Origin: Veillonella denticariosi JCM 15641
GTDB lineage: Bacteria > Bacillota > Negativicutes > Veillonellales > Veillonellaceae
NCBI RefSeq assembly: GCF_002959855.1
Contig: NZ_PPDB01000007.1
Coordinates: 682,001 to 746,000, forward strand
Reading direction: 5' to 3'
Length of the DNA: 64,000 bases
Shown: positions 1-8,478 of the stretch, piece by piece
Position numbering within the stretch: the stretch's first letter is position 1
How the letters are laid out: each line of letters begins with the position of its first letter
Made by a program: the position numbers and the translations under genes
The notes under the pieces: model-generated
What the model saw: only the letters and a program-made list of their open reading frames with translations
Told to the model about the DNA's origin: nothing
Database searches by the model: none

Positions 1-311
1 TCATGTTGTTGACCGATCATAATCATAGGTCCTACAGAGGCAAATGTTACCCCCTGAATTAGAGGAATACGTCCCCCGACCGGGCCGAAGCCTAATGTTT
101 GAATCAATGTGGCGATACCACAGGTAAACAAATCGGCCGTAATCAAGCGAATCAAATCTTCAATCGGTAAATGCATGGCTTGGGCAATAATAATCGGTAC
201 TGCCACAGCACCGGCGTACATCGCCAACACGTGCTGCAAACCATATGCAAATAATTGTGTGAACGGTACCATACCATCTACATGATTGACACCGGAATTG
301 CCTTTAAGCAT
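1..311 (-). CDS. Purine/xanthine permease (NCS2 family), N-terminal part, cut by window edge
   Basis: The visible 103 residues are the start of a nucleobase:cation symporter-2 (NCS2) inner-membrane permease. They carry the family's LFAYGLQHVLAMYAG opening helix and a GGRIPLIQGVTFASVGP segment. The copy at 27199-28527 is nearly identical over this stretch, so the two are paralogs. It lies at the downstream end of the purine degradation cluster, 142 bp beyond xdhD, and is probably the urate or xanthine importer for it. That role is inferred from position; substrate cannot be read from the N-terminus. The C-terminal three quarters lie outside the window. The ATG follows a GAGG-type ribosome binding site. 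Confidence 0.9.
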   Translation of the reverse strand, partial: MLKGNSGVNHVDGMVPFTQLFAYGLQHVLAMYAGAVAVPIIIAQAMHLPIEDLIRLITADLFTCGIATLIQTLGFGPVGGRIPLIQGVTFASVGPMIMIGQQH

Positions 312-361
312 AATAAACACCTCATATCTTACGTTTTAGTTACTTAATATAGTCATACTTT

Positions 362-447
362 CTCGTACATGATAGAGATTAGAACTCTCATCGACTTCAC
401 ATAGGAACCTAATGGGTCGGGATTATACGAACCCCGCCCCGTTAGGT
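362..447 (-). promoter_or_regulatory. Structured intergenic element between xdhD and the purine permease
   Basis: Two mutually exclusive folds are visible on the minus strand. One is a long hairpin, 407-447, with ACCTAAC/TTAGGT ends and no U-tract after it. The other is a three-way-junction-like fold of about 70 nt: outer stem TTCGTA (426-431) with TACGAG (362-367), a CGAC/GTCG stem, and a GAT-G-AGAG/CTCTATC hairpin. The CGTATAATC stretch at the start resembles the P1-J1/2 entry of purine riboswitches. The conserved J2/3 and loop sequences of that class are not there. It may be a leader of the permease, a variant riboswitch, or only a 3' UTR structure of xdhD. Confidence 0.3.
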
Positions 448-453
448 AGAAAT

Positions 454-3003
454 TTATTTTTTATAACCCGTATGTTTAATCGGCAAGGACCTACGCGGTT
501 CTCCGTCGATGCGACGATACGCATTTGCAATAGCCGGTGCGATCGGAATGCTTGAAATTTCACCAATCCCCTTAGCACCATATGCATATTGATCTGGTTT
601 ACCTTTTTCAATCAAATCTACATGAATCGGAGGACATTGAGTGGATCTGAGGAGTCCAAGAGTACCATATTTAGACGTTACAAAGCCTTCATTGTAAACA
701 AAATCCTCCGTTACAGCAAAGCCCATCCCCATAATAGCGCCACCTTCAGCTTGTCCGGAGCAGGATTGTGGATTGATAACACGACCCACATCATAAGCTA
801 CATGCAAGTCGGAAATTTTATTATCTTCACCAATTGTTGCCACACAAGCCCCGAAACTATAGGCAACGTGACTCTTTGGATGAGGTTTATCCGAGTTAAA
901 CGGATCCGTTTCACCAAGAAACTCTTCATAAATTTCCACGCCATCCAACTCTTCTAATGTTTTCGTTTCCAACATTTCTTTCAAACGAAGACTCGCTTTA
1001 CGCGTAGCCTCACCGGTAAAAAGTGTCTGACGAGACGCGGTAGTTGTACCGGAATCCGGTGTGCGCACAGTATCAGGATGTTCCGCAACGATTTTATCAC
1101 TACTTAAGCCCGTTGTTTCACTGAGCACCTGTGTCGCCATGGTAGCCATCCCCTGACCGATACAAGCAGCACCCGTGCGGATGCGAACCTGACCGTTGCG
1201 AACCTCTAGAATAACGCGGCCCGTATCAGGTAAGCCTACACCGATACCGCTATTTTTCATACATACCGCAAGACCGGTGCGGTCAGATGCATAATAGGCA
1301 TCCTTTACGGCTTCCAGGCATTCTGCAAGAGCGGTCTCTTCCGAACAAATTTGTCCATTCGGCAATGAATCACCAGGCCGTACTACATTTTTATAGCGGA
1401 ACTCCCAAGGATCCATCCCCACAAGAGCAGCCAGTTCATCAATATTCTGTTCTTGACCAAAAACGGTTTGCGTTACACCAAATCCACGGTAAGCCCCACC
1501 AGGAATAGTATTTGTATATACGCAAATACCGTCAAAGGAGAAATTATCAAAATGATAAGGACCGCTGGAGTGAGTACCGGCCCGTTGAAGTACCGGTCCG
1601 CCTAATGATGCATATGCACCGCAGTTCGATACGATATTCACCTTACTGGCAACTAAATTACCTTCCGCATCACATGCGGTGGTAATATCCATTTCCATAG
1701 CATGACGCTTCGTATGAACATTGATACTTTCTTGGCGAGAGAACAAGACCTTTGTCGGTTTTCCTGTAATCCATGCCATAAGCGATGCATGATGTTGTAC
1801 AGACATATCTTCTTTACCGCCAAAGCCGCCGCCTACGAGCATACCGTGAACCTTTACGGATTCATTCGGGATACCCAACATACGAGCAACTTCACGGCGA
1901 TCATCAAAAACATTCTGACTGCCCGAATAAAGATGAATTTCATCACCTTCGCGATATGCAACAGCACATTCAGGCTCCATGAATGCATGATCTGTTTGAG
2001 GTGTAGAGTAATGATTTGTTACTACGAATGCAGCCTCTGCAATAGCCTTGTCCACATCCCCTCTAGATAAGGTTTGATGAGATAATATATTTCCATCCGG
2101 ATGTAGTTTTGGCGCATCAGGTTTTAGTGCATCCATCGGATCGAGAATCGGTTCTAATTCCGTATACTCAACCTCAACGAGATTACATACTTCATCTAGG
2201 TATTTCTTCTCTGTCGTCGCTACTAATGCAACCGAATCGCCAATATAACGAGTAATATCCCCCTCTTTAATGAGTACATCCCAGTCCGGAATCAAATGCC
2301 CGGTCTTGTTAAACGGTACATCAGCACCGGTTAATACTGTTACACATGCAGGATGCTCTAAAGCTTTAGAGATATCAATACGATCAACTTTAGCTCGCGG
2401 ATATTTTGTTCTAACCGCCTTGGCATAAATCATACCGTCTATAAAGACATCATCGCTATATTGACCGGTGCCGAGTGCCTTTTCCTCTGCATCAACACGG
2501 TGTAGGCGAGCGCCGATAGACGCATTATTATCCTTTTCAGGAACAGGTAAGTTTTCACGGAATATCTTAGCTGCTAAGCGTATGCCCTCTTCAATCTTGA
2601 CATAGCCCGTACAACGACAAATATTTCCCATAATCGCCTTTTTTATATCGTCTGACGTAGGGTCATTATTTTCATCAATTAATACCTTTGCACTAATAAT
2701 CATACCTGGTATACAGAAACCACATTGCACCGCTCCGCATTCACCAAAAGCATATGTGTATACCGCTTTTTCTCTTTCAGACAGCCCCTCGATAGTTACA
2801 ACCGATTTACCATCCAATTGAGACAATTTAGTTACACAAGCTTTTGCTTTTTTCCCGTCTATAATTACTGTACACGTACCACAAGCACCAGCACTACAAC
2901 CTTCTTTAGTGCCCGTCAATTTCAAATCAGCTCGCAAATAATCAATCAAACGCTGATCTTCTTGAACCTCATGATAGGTGCCATTCACTTGAAAGCGGTA
3001 CAT
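454..3003 (-). CDS. xdhD: XdhD-type molybdenum hydroxylase (2Fe-2S domain fused to molybdopterin domains)
   Basis: This is an 849-residue xanthine dehydrogenase-family enzyme, probably hydroxylating a purine with water as oxygen donor. Residues 1-80 are a plant-type 2Fe-2S ferredoxin with C36, C41, C44 and C56. A second 2Fe-2S domain follows at about 95-135 (ECGAVQCGFC and CRC). The molybdopterin domains fill the rest, with GGGFGGKE near 390, GAYRGFG near 502 and the catalytic-type KGIGE near 812. There is no FAD domain, and no FAD subunit gene is present here, as in E. coli XdhD, which is longer (about 956 aa from memory). Start at 3003 is chosen because AAAGGAGGG lies just upstream. It follows hyuA by 17 bp. 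Confidence 0.9.
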   Translation of the reverse strand: MYRFQVNGTYHEVQEDQRLIDYLRADLKLTGTKEGCSAGACGTCTVIIDGKKAKACVTKLSQLDGKSVVTIEGLSEREKAVYTYAFGECGAVQCGFCIPGMIISAKVLIDENNDPTSDDIKKAIMGNICRCTGYVKIEEGIRLAAKIFRENLPVPEKDNNASIGARLHRVDAEEKALGTGQYSDDVFIDGMIYAKAVRTKYPRAKVDRIDISKALEHPACVTVLTGADVPFNKTGHLIPDWDVLIKEGDITRYIGDSVALVATTEKKYLDEVCNLVEVEYTELEPILDPMDALKPDAPKLHPDGNILSHQTLSRGDVDKAIAEAAFVVTNHYSTPQTDHAFMEPECAVAYREGDEIHLYSGSQNVFDDRREVARMLGIPNESVKVHGMLVGGGFGGKEDMSVQHHASLMAWITGKPTKVLFSRQESINVHTKRHAMEMDITTACDAEGNLVASKVNIVSNCGAYASLGGPVLQRAGTHSSGPYHFDNFSFDGICVYTNTIPGGAYRGFGVTQTVFGQEQNIDELAALVGMDPWEFRYKNVVRPGDSLPNGQICSEETALAECLEAVKDAYYASDRTGLAVCMKNSGIGVGLPDTGRVILEVRNGQVRIRTGAACIGQGMATMATQVLSETTGLSSDKIVAEHPDTVRTPDSGTTTASRQTLFTGEATRKASLRLKEMLETKTLEELDGVEIYEEFLGETDPFNSDKPHPKSHVAYSFGACVATIGEDNKISDLHVAYDVGRVINPQSCSGQAEGGAIMGMGFAVTEDFVYNEGFVTSKYGTLGLLRSTQCPPIHVDLIEKGKPDQYAYGAKGIGEISSIPIAPAIANAYRRIDGEPRRSLPIKHTGYKK

Positions 3004-3020
3004 ATATAGCCCTCCTTTCA

Positions 3021-4370
3021 CTAAGGAATACATTCACCAAGATATGATTCTCGTAAGGATCCATCTTGTACCACATGGTGACCTCTGAGGATTACATCCC
3101 GTATCTTACCGGTTACGGTTAAACCCTCATACGGTATATAGTCTGCCTTTGTATGGGCTGACTTTTTTGAAAGAATGTGTTTCACATTCTTATCGACAAT
3201 TGTAATATCCCCGTCGCTACCAACGGATAATGTCCCCTTCTTAGGATACATATCGTATAATCTAGCCGGGTTTTCACTAACTAATTTCATAAATTCTACG
3301 ACGTTCATATTGCATTGGTTGACCAATACATCATAAGCGACGATTCCCCGTTCTTCCGCCCCGGGAATACCTCCGGGAATGCGGGTAAAATCATTACGAC
3401 CTTGAGACTTTTGACCTTCAAAGTTGAAACTGCAGTGATCTGAACCGATCGTTTGGAACACGCCCTCTAAAAGTGCCTGTTTTAATATCAATTGATCCCT
3501 TTCAGTTCTAAGAGGAGGACTCATCACATATTTACCACCTTCAAAATCGGGTAAATTATATAAAGACTGATCAAGCACCAGGTATTGAGGACAGGTTTCA
3601 CATGTTATCGCATGCCCCAGATCGCGTTCGTCAAGAACTTGGTAAAGCCCTTCTTCCGAACTGACATGAACAATATGCACGGGATAATCAAGTGCCGCAC
3701 CGATAGTACTGAAACGCTTTATCGCCTCCGCTTCAATCATGGCGGGTCTCGTAAGTGGATGATTGCCGACGTCTAATTCACCACGTTTGCGCTTATCCGC
3801 TACAAGAGCATCGATAAGATCACCATTTTCACAATGAGCCGCAATGAGTACGCCTGTGGGTTTAATCGCTTCGATGGCATCATAGATTTCGCGGTCCGTT
3901 AAGCGGAATCCATAGGCCAAGTAGACCTTAAAGGATGAAACACCGGCAGCCACCACCTTCGGAATCTCACGGGCCACTTCATCATTCATTTCTATAAGTT
4001 CCATATGGAACTTATAATCACACGAGCAATGACCTGAGGCACGCCCTTTGTGAACTTCCAACCCCTTACAAAGAGAACCGTCTTCGGGAGAAGCAAAATT
4101 TATGATGGAAGTGGTTCCTCCAAGGATAGCAGCCTTCGTACCGCTATCAAAATCATCCGCAGTGGATGCCAATGCATTTGTCATCTGGAAATGCGTATGA
4201 GGATCTATAAATCCAGGAAATACATAACAACCTTGTGCGTCAATGACCTTGGCTCCATCCGGAACAGGAACATGTTCATCAATGGCTACAATTTTATCAC
4301 CATCAATCAATAAGTCTCCGGTAAGGGTTCGATCAGATAAGACCAGTTCCCCCTGTTGTATGATAATCAT
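3021..4370 (-). CDS. hyuA: Dihydropyrimidinase/hydantoinase-family amidohydrolase
   Basis: This 449-residue cytoplasmic metal-dependent cyclic-amide hydrolase resembles E. coli HyuA (D-phenylhydantoinase). Visible metal ligands are H58 and H60 in DPHTHF, the lysine expected to be carboxylated (K148, in SSFKVY), histidines in AAHCENG and VHIVHVSS, and the aspartate in GSDHCSF. In this cluster type it probably opens a ring of a purine breakdown intermediate; the exact substrate is not readable from the sequence. Its ATG overlaps the stop codon of the upstream ygfK-like gene (ATGA), indicating translational coupling. It precedes xdhD in the same operon. Confidence 0.88.
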   Translation of the reverse strand: MIIIQQGELVLSDRTLTGDLLIDGDKIVAIDEHVPVPDGAKVIDAQGCYVFPGFIDPHTHFQMTNALASTADDFDSGTKAAILGGTTSIINFASPEDGSLCKGLEVHKGRASGHCSCDYKFHMELIEMNDEVAREIPKVVAAGVSSFKVYLAYGFRLTDREIYDAIEAIKPTGVLIAAHCENGDLIDALVADKRKRGELDVGNHPLTRPAMIEAEAIKRFSTIGAALDYPVHIVHVSSEEGLYQVLDERDLGHAITCETCPQYLVLDQSLYNLPDFEGGKYVMSPPLRTERDQLILKQALLEGVFQTIGSDHCSFNFEGQKSQGRNDFTRIPGGIPGAEERGIVAYDVLVNQCNMNVVEFMKLVSENPARLYDMYPKKGTLSVGSDGDITIVDKNVKHILSKKSAHTKADYIPYEGLTVTGKIRDVILRGHHVVQDGSLRESYLGECIP

Positions 4371-6058
4371 GATACATAGTACACATGCTCCTTACAGAAA
4401 GCATGTACAACTCCTTTCAATTCGTCCGGTAATGCATCAATGTCACATACAGCTTCCTCACCTTTAAAACGATAGCCACAGCTGGTACCTTCAATGTAGA
4501 ATCCATCATTCGTACTATCCGCCATCGCTTCTTTATTGTGGAAGAATGTAATACGATCCTTGTACGGTTGACAAGGTTCTACGCAATGACATGCACAGTT
4601 ACCACATTCATTACAACTTTGATCAATATGAATGATCAATTTGACATCATTTACGGTAATGACTTCATTACATCTGTTTGGACATACGCGAACACAAGAA
4701 CCACATGTCACACGACAACGATAGTCAGCGCTGTGTGTACCAGGGAAGGACTGCATCGCCTCCCGTTTCTTCTTCATCACATCGCTCTTCTTATAAATCT
4801 TATTATCAGCGATATCCTTAGCAAGTTCAGCGATAAGTTCTTTATGAACCTTTAACGCGGCATTGTAATCAGTTGACTCCACTTCATCCGCTAACCCTTT
4901 AAATGTATTGTATCCTTCTCCTTGTAAAAGAATAGTACATACAGTTACAGGCCAGATACCGCAATCAAAAATAGCTTTGATGTTCTGTTTTACAGCACCG
5001 CCGCTATAAGACATAGGTAAACGTTCGCCGAATTGAGCACTTAATAGCTCAGCCACACCAATTGTTACAGGTAACAAGGATTTACCGGACATATACATTT
5101 GCTCACCCGGCAATTCATTATTATGAATTTGTACAGGGAATGTATTTGTCAATTTTACGCCAAAAATCTTGTTATGTTTTTCACCAAGAGCGATAAGACG
5201 TTCTAACATTGGAATAGCTTTGTCAAATTGCAGATCCACCTCGAATTGATGATCATCAAAATCGATGTATTCAAAACCCGCATTATCCAGAAGCTCTCTA
5301 ATGCGTTTAGGGCCTAGCAATGTAGGATTACATTTCAAGTATAAGTTAAGTCCTTTTTCGCTAATTAAATACGAACAGATAGACTCGATTTCCTCTGCCG
5401 GACAACCGTGCATGGTAGACAATGTAATCGCCTGACAGAGCTCATCGTCGATGGAGTTGATAAAGTCAACATCGATATGTTCAAATTCATCTACATGATC
5501 CAGGCACCACTGTTTGCAAGTATTCCACATAGGAGACTGGGATGCACTGCGCATTGTATTGATGAACTTATCAACCATAGGGCTCTTGATGCCGGCTAAA
5601 TTATAGCCCACACTCATGATAAATAGGAAACCGTCCGGATCACCTAATCCCAGTTCCTTAGAAATCAGTTTTAAAGCAAACCAAGCTTTGATGTATTCAT
5701 CGGCAGCTTCATCACAGCTATATTCAGAAGACCATTCCACATTGTATGCTTCGTCTACAGAGTAAATACAAGGTCTAGGAATACCTAGTTCCTCACCGTA
5801 CATGATCTGTACAGTTTTCAATTCGATACAGCGAGCACCGGCCACATAGGAGGCCACGATATTTTGTGCTAACTGCGTATTAGGACCTGCCGCCGGCCCT
5901 ACGGGATTTTCAATGGATTTTCCAAAAATATTCAATCGTTGATTATGTTTTGTGCGATGAATTTTGTTTACATTATAAATACGATTGTACATCTTGTACT
6001 CAGTCATAATGTGATTCATCAATTTTCCGAAACTTACCGGATACATAATATCACTCAT
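4367..6058 (-). CDS. ygfK: YgfK-like iron-sulfur oxidoreductase, short form
   Basis: This is 563 residues. The N-terminal part (about 1-400) is a dihydroorotate/dihydropyrimidine dehydrogenase-like TIM-barrel region containing NPVGPAAGP and TLSTMHGCPAEEIE. The C-terminal part has a ferredoxin-like pair of 4Fe-4S motifs, CGSCVRVCPNRC and CNECGNCACHC. E. coli YgfK is about 1030 residues (from memory) with a GltD-like FAD/NADPH domain between these parts; that domain is missing here. It is likely an electron-transfer partner of XdhD or a reductase of a purine intermediate. An upstream in-frame TTG exists at 6076, but the ATG at 6058 has AGGAG at proper spacing. Confidence 0.82.
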   Translation of the reverse strand: MSDIMYPVSFGKLMNHIMTEYKMYNRIYNVNKIHRTKHNQRLNIFGKSIENPVGPAAGPNTQLAQNIVASYVAGARCIELKTVQIMYGEELGIPRPCIYSVDEAYNVEWSSEYSCDEAADEYIKAWFALKLISKELGLGDPDGFLFIMSVGYNLAGIKSPMVDKFINTMRSASQSPMWNTCKQWCLDHVDEFEHIDVDFINSIDDELCQAITLSTMHGCPAEEIESICSYLISEKGLNLYLKCNPTLLGPKRIRELLDNAGFEYIDFDDHQFEVDLQFDKAIPMLERLIALGEKHNKIFGVKLTNTFPVQIHNNELPGEQMYMSGKSLLPVTIGVAELLSAQFGERLPMSYSGGAVKQNIKAIFDCGIWPVTVCTILLQGEGYNTFKGLADEVESTDYNAALKVHKELIAELAKDIADNKIYKKSDVMKKKREAMQSFPGTHSADYRCRVTCGSCVRVCPNRCNEVITVNDVKLIIHIDQSCNECGNCACHCVEPCQPYKDRITFFHNKEAMADSTNDGFYIEGTSCGYRFKGEEAVCDIDALPDELKGVVHAFCKEHVYYVS

Positions 6059-6088
6059 AAAATCACACTCCTTCAAAAGCGCTTGGTC

Positions 6089-7417
6089 TTATGGGTTGAG
6101 TCGTTTCCATAAACTTTTAGATGTCGTTAAAATTTCACCCATTACAGCAGACTTGTCTATACCTTGTAATTGACGATCGATCATGCGCGGCACACCGTCA
6201 CTAATGGTGGTTACCACATACATACCGTTAGTACCGAACAGTAAATGCCCGTTGATGTTATTTTCATCAAGTGGTGTCGGCGCCGTGTAATCAAGAACAA
6301 TCACATCAGCTGCAGCACCCTTTTTAAGAATACCTACTGTAGTGTCGAAGAATTCATTCGCCATGTTACGGTTATTTTCAAATAACATGTGAGGTACTTC
6401 TCCCCATCCCACATATGGTTTATGCTGTTCGTGTTTCACGAGACAGTTAGCAACCTTGTAGGATTCAAGCATGTCATTTGTATATCCATCCGTACCAAGG
6501 CCAACGGTAATGCCCGCCTCTAACAGTTTCAAAATATCTGTTGTGCCGACGGCATTCCCCATGTTACTTTCCGGATTATGTACAACCCTAGCCTTCGATT
6601 TCTTCAATAATTGCACATCTTCATCAGATACGTGAACACAGTGCCCTGCTATGCTCTTCGGGCCTAAAATACCGGCCTCTACGAGGCGTTTTACAGGACT
6701 CATGCCATACTTTTCTTTACTATCTGCCACATCTTCAGGGCCTTCCGCAACGTGAACATGATATCCCAACTGATCCTCATTATGAGCTTTCACATAATCT
6801 AATGTTTCCGTGCTCAATGTGAAAGATGCATGCAAGCCCATCATCGCCGCCAGTCTGGATGGATCTTGTTTCGCCTCTTTACCAAAACGAACATTTTCTG
6901 CAACGGCCGCTTTCATTTGATCCGGACCATTGCGATCTGACACTTCATAGCACAAACAAGAACGAACCCCGAATTGTTTAGCCGCATCGGCAATGATGGA
7001 TAGACTATTAGGAACTTCACCATAACTCGCATGATGGTCGAAAATAGTCGTTACCCCATTTTCAATACAACCTAAATAAGTAAGTAATGCACTGGCTTTC
7101 ACATCAGGAGCAGTCAGTTTATTATCTAAATAAAACCATAGCCCCTCCAAGATTTCACCGAAATTCGTCGGCGCCGGACCCGGTAAGGATAAACCGCGTG
7201 CAAGCGCAGAGTAAATATGGTGATGTGCATTGATAAAGCCGGGCATAATCAAACCGCCATGGGCATCGATGATTTGTGCATCTTCATAAGTTTTACATAA
7301 TTCATTATATGTGCCGATATCAACAATTTGAGTCCCGTCGATGGCAACAGCACCATCATAAATGATAGGTCTATCAGCATCACGAGTAATTACAGTACCT
7401 TTACCTAATATAATCAC
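6089..7417 (-). CDS. ssnA: SsnA-type aminohydrolase
   Basis: This 442-residue member of the TRZ/ATZ/guanine deaminase-like amidohydrolase superfamily is called SsnA in E. coli. It has a metal-binding HxH in INAHHHIY near residue 66, further histidines in YHVHVAEG and AGHCVH, and the aspartate in GTDGYTND. It is expected to hydrolyse a C-N bond of a purine-derived compound in the cytoplasm. Translation appears to start with GTG at 7417, eight bases after an AGGAGG. It lies between carbamate kinase and the ygfK-like gene with short gaps, so it belongs to the same operon. Confidence 0.87.
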   Translation of the reverse strand: MIILGKGTVITRDADRPIIYDGAVAIDGTQIVDIGTYNELCKTYEDAQIIDAHGGLIMPGFINAHHHIYSALARGLSLPGPAPTNFGEILEGLWFYLDNKLTAPDVKASALLTYLGCIENGVTTIFDHHASYGEVPNSLSIIADAAKQFGVRSCLCYEVSDRNGPDQMKAAVAENVRFGKEAKQDPSRLAAMMGLHASFTLSTETLDYVKAHNEDQLGYHVHVAEGPEDVADSKEKYGMSPVKRLVEAGILGPKSIAGHCVHVSDEDVQLLKKSKARVVHNPESNMGNAVGTTDILKLLEAGITVGLGTDGYTNDMLESYKVANCLVKHEQHKPYVGWGEVPHMLFENNRNMANEFFDTTVGILKKGAAADVIVLDYTAPTPLDENNINGHLLFGTNGMYVVTTISDGVPRMIDRQLQGIDKSAVMGEILTTSKSLWKRLNP

Positions 7418-7468
7418 CTGGACACCTCCTCAACAATTGGTTGAAATGTATACTTATAAATCTATATG

Positions 7469-8407
7469 TTATTGTAATACGATACGCGTGCCGGTTTTTC
7501 CTGCTATACCGTCCTTGGATTTTTCCAATAATGTGATAATTGCAACACGCCCCTTCTTAGATGCCGCAAATGCAACGGCGGCCTCCACTTTAGGTTTCAT
7601 GGACCCTTCTCCGAATTCACCGGCTTCGATATATTTTTTAGCCTGTTCAACAGAGATTTCGTCCAGCCATTGTTCGTTTTCTTTACCAAAATTAACGGCT
7701 ACTTTTTCAACAGCTGTTAAAATAACGAGAATATCAGCATCAATTTCTTGAGCAAGCAGGCTGCTGGTCCAGTCTTTATCGATAACAGCGGCTGCACCAT
7801 GAAGTTCGTTGCCTTCTCTGGTAACAGGGATACCGCCGCCGCCACAAGCCACGATTAACTCTTTACCTACTAAGCCTTTAATCGCATCTAATTCGATGAT
7901 CTCCTTAGGCGCCGGAGATGCCACCACACGACGATAGCCACGGCCGGAATCTTCCTTTACCACGTAGTCGTAATTTTTTTCTGCGTATTCAGCTTCTTCC
8001 TTGGTCATAAAGTGACCAATCGGTTTCGTAGGATTTTTGAAAGCCGGATCTTTGGGATCAACTAATACCTGCGTAACCATAGTCATTGTAGGCAGATCTT
8101 TAATCCCACGGTTAAGGAGCTCTTCGTGGAGAGCATTTTGTAAATCATAACCAATATAAGCCTGACTCATCGCTACACATACGGATAACGGAGTATTTGG
8201 CTGCCCTTCTTTTTCACGAGTCAACGCTGCCATGGCATTATTGATCATACCGATTTGAGGTCCATTACCATGCGTTACTACTACATCACAATTCGATTCA
8301 ACAAGGTCCACAATAGTTTTCGCCGTACTCTTTACTGCAATTTTTTGCTCCGGTAGGGAATTACCTAATGCATTCCCCCCTAATGCTACTACAACTCTTT
8401 TCTTCAT
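7469..8407 (-). CDS. arcC: Carbamate kinase
   Basis: This 312-residue enzyme converts carbamoyl phosphate plus ADP to carbamate plus ATP, giving substrate-level ATP. Family motifs are VVVALGGNALG at the N-terminus, VVTHGNGPQIG, the substrate region VACGGGGIPV and AAVIDKDWTSSLLA. With the YgeW carbamoyltransferase next to it, the pair probably recovers energy from a carbamoylated purine breakdown product rather than serving arginine deiminase, since no arcA is present. The start at 8407 is preferred because GAGG stands six bases before it. A terminator-like hairpin lies between this gene and ygeW. Confidence 0.93.
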   Translation of the reverse strand: MKKRVVVALGGNALGNSLPEQKIAVKSTAKTIVDLVESNCDVVVTHGNGPQIGMINNAMAALTREKEGQPNTPLSVCVAMSQAYIGYDLQNALHEELLNRGIKDLPTMTMVTQVLVDPKDPAFKNPTKPIGHFMTKEEAEYAEKNYDYVVKEDSGRGYRRVVASPAPKEIIELDAIKGLVGKELIVACGGGGIPVTREGNELHGAAAVIDKDWTSSLLAQEIDADILVILTAVEKVAVNFGKENEQWLDEISVEQAKKYIEAGEFGEGSMKPKVEAAVAFAASKKGRVAIITLLEKSKDGIAGKTGTRIVLQ

Positions 8408-8441
8408 GTTATTCCTCATAACAACTAATTTAAGAATAAAA

Positions 8442-8468
8442 AGGAGCCATCAACAACGGATGGCCCCT
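8442..8468 (-). terminator. Hairpin with U-tract between ygeW and arcC
   Basis: On the minus strand an AGGGGCCATC arm, a 7-nt loop and a GATGGCTCCT arm are followed directly by TTTTTATTC. It lies 10 bp after the ygeW stop and about 35 bp before the arcC start. It could lower transcription of the downstream genes relative to ygeW or serve as an RNA processing site. Confidence 0.7.
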
Positions 8469-8478
8469 AAACTTTACT

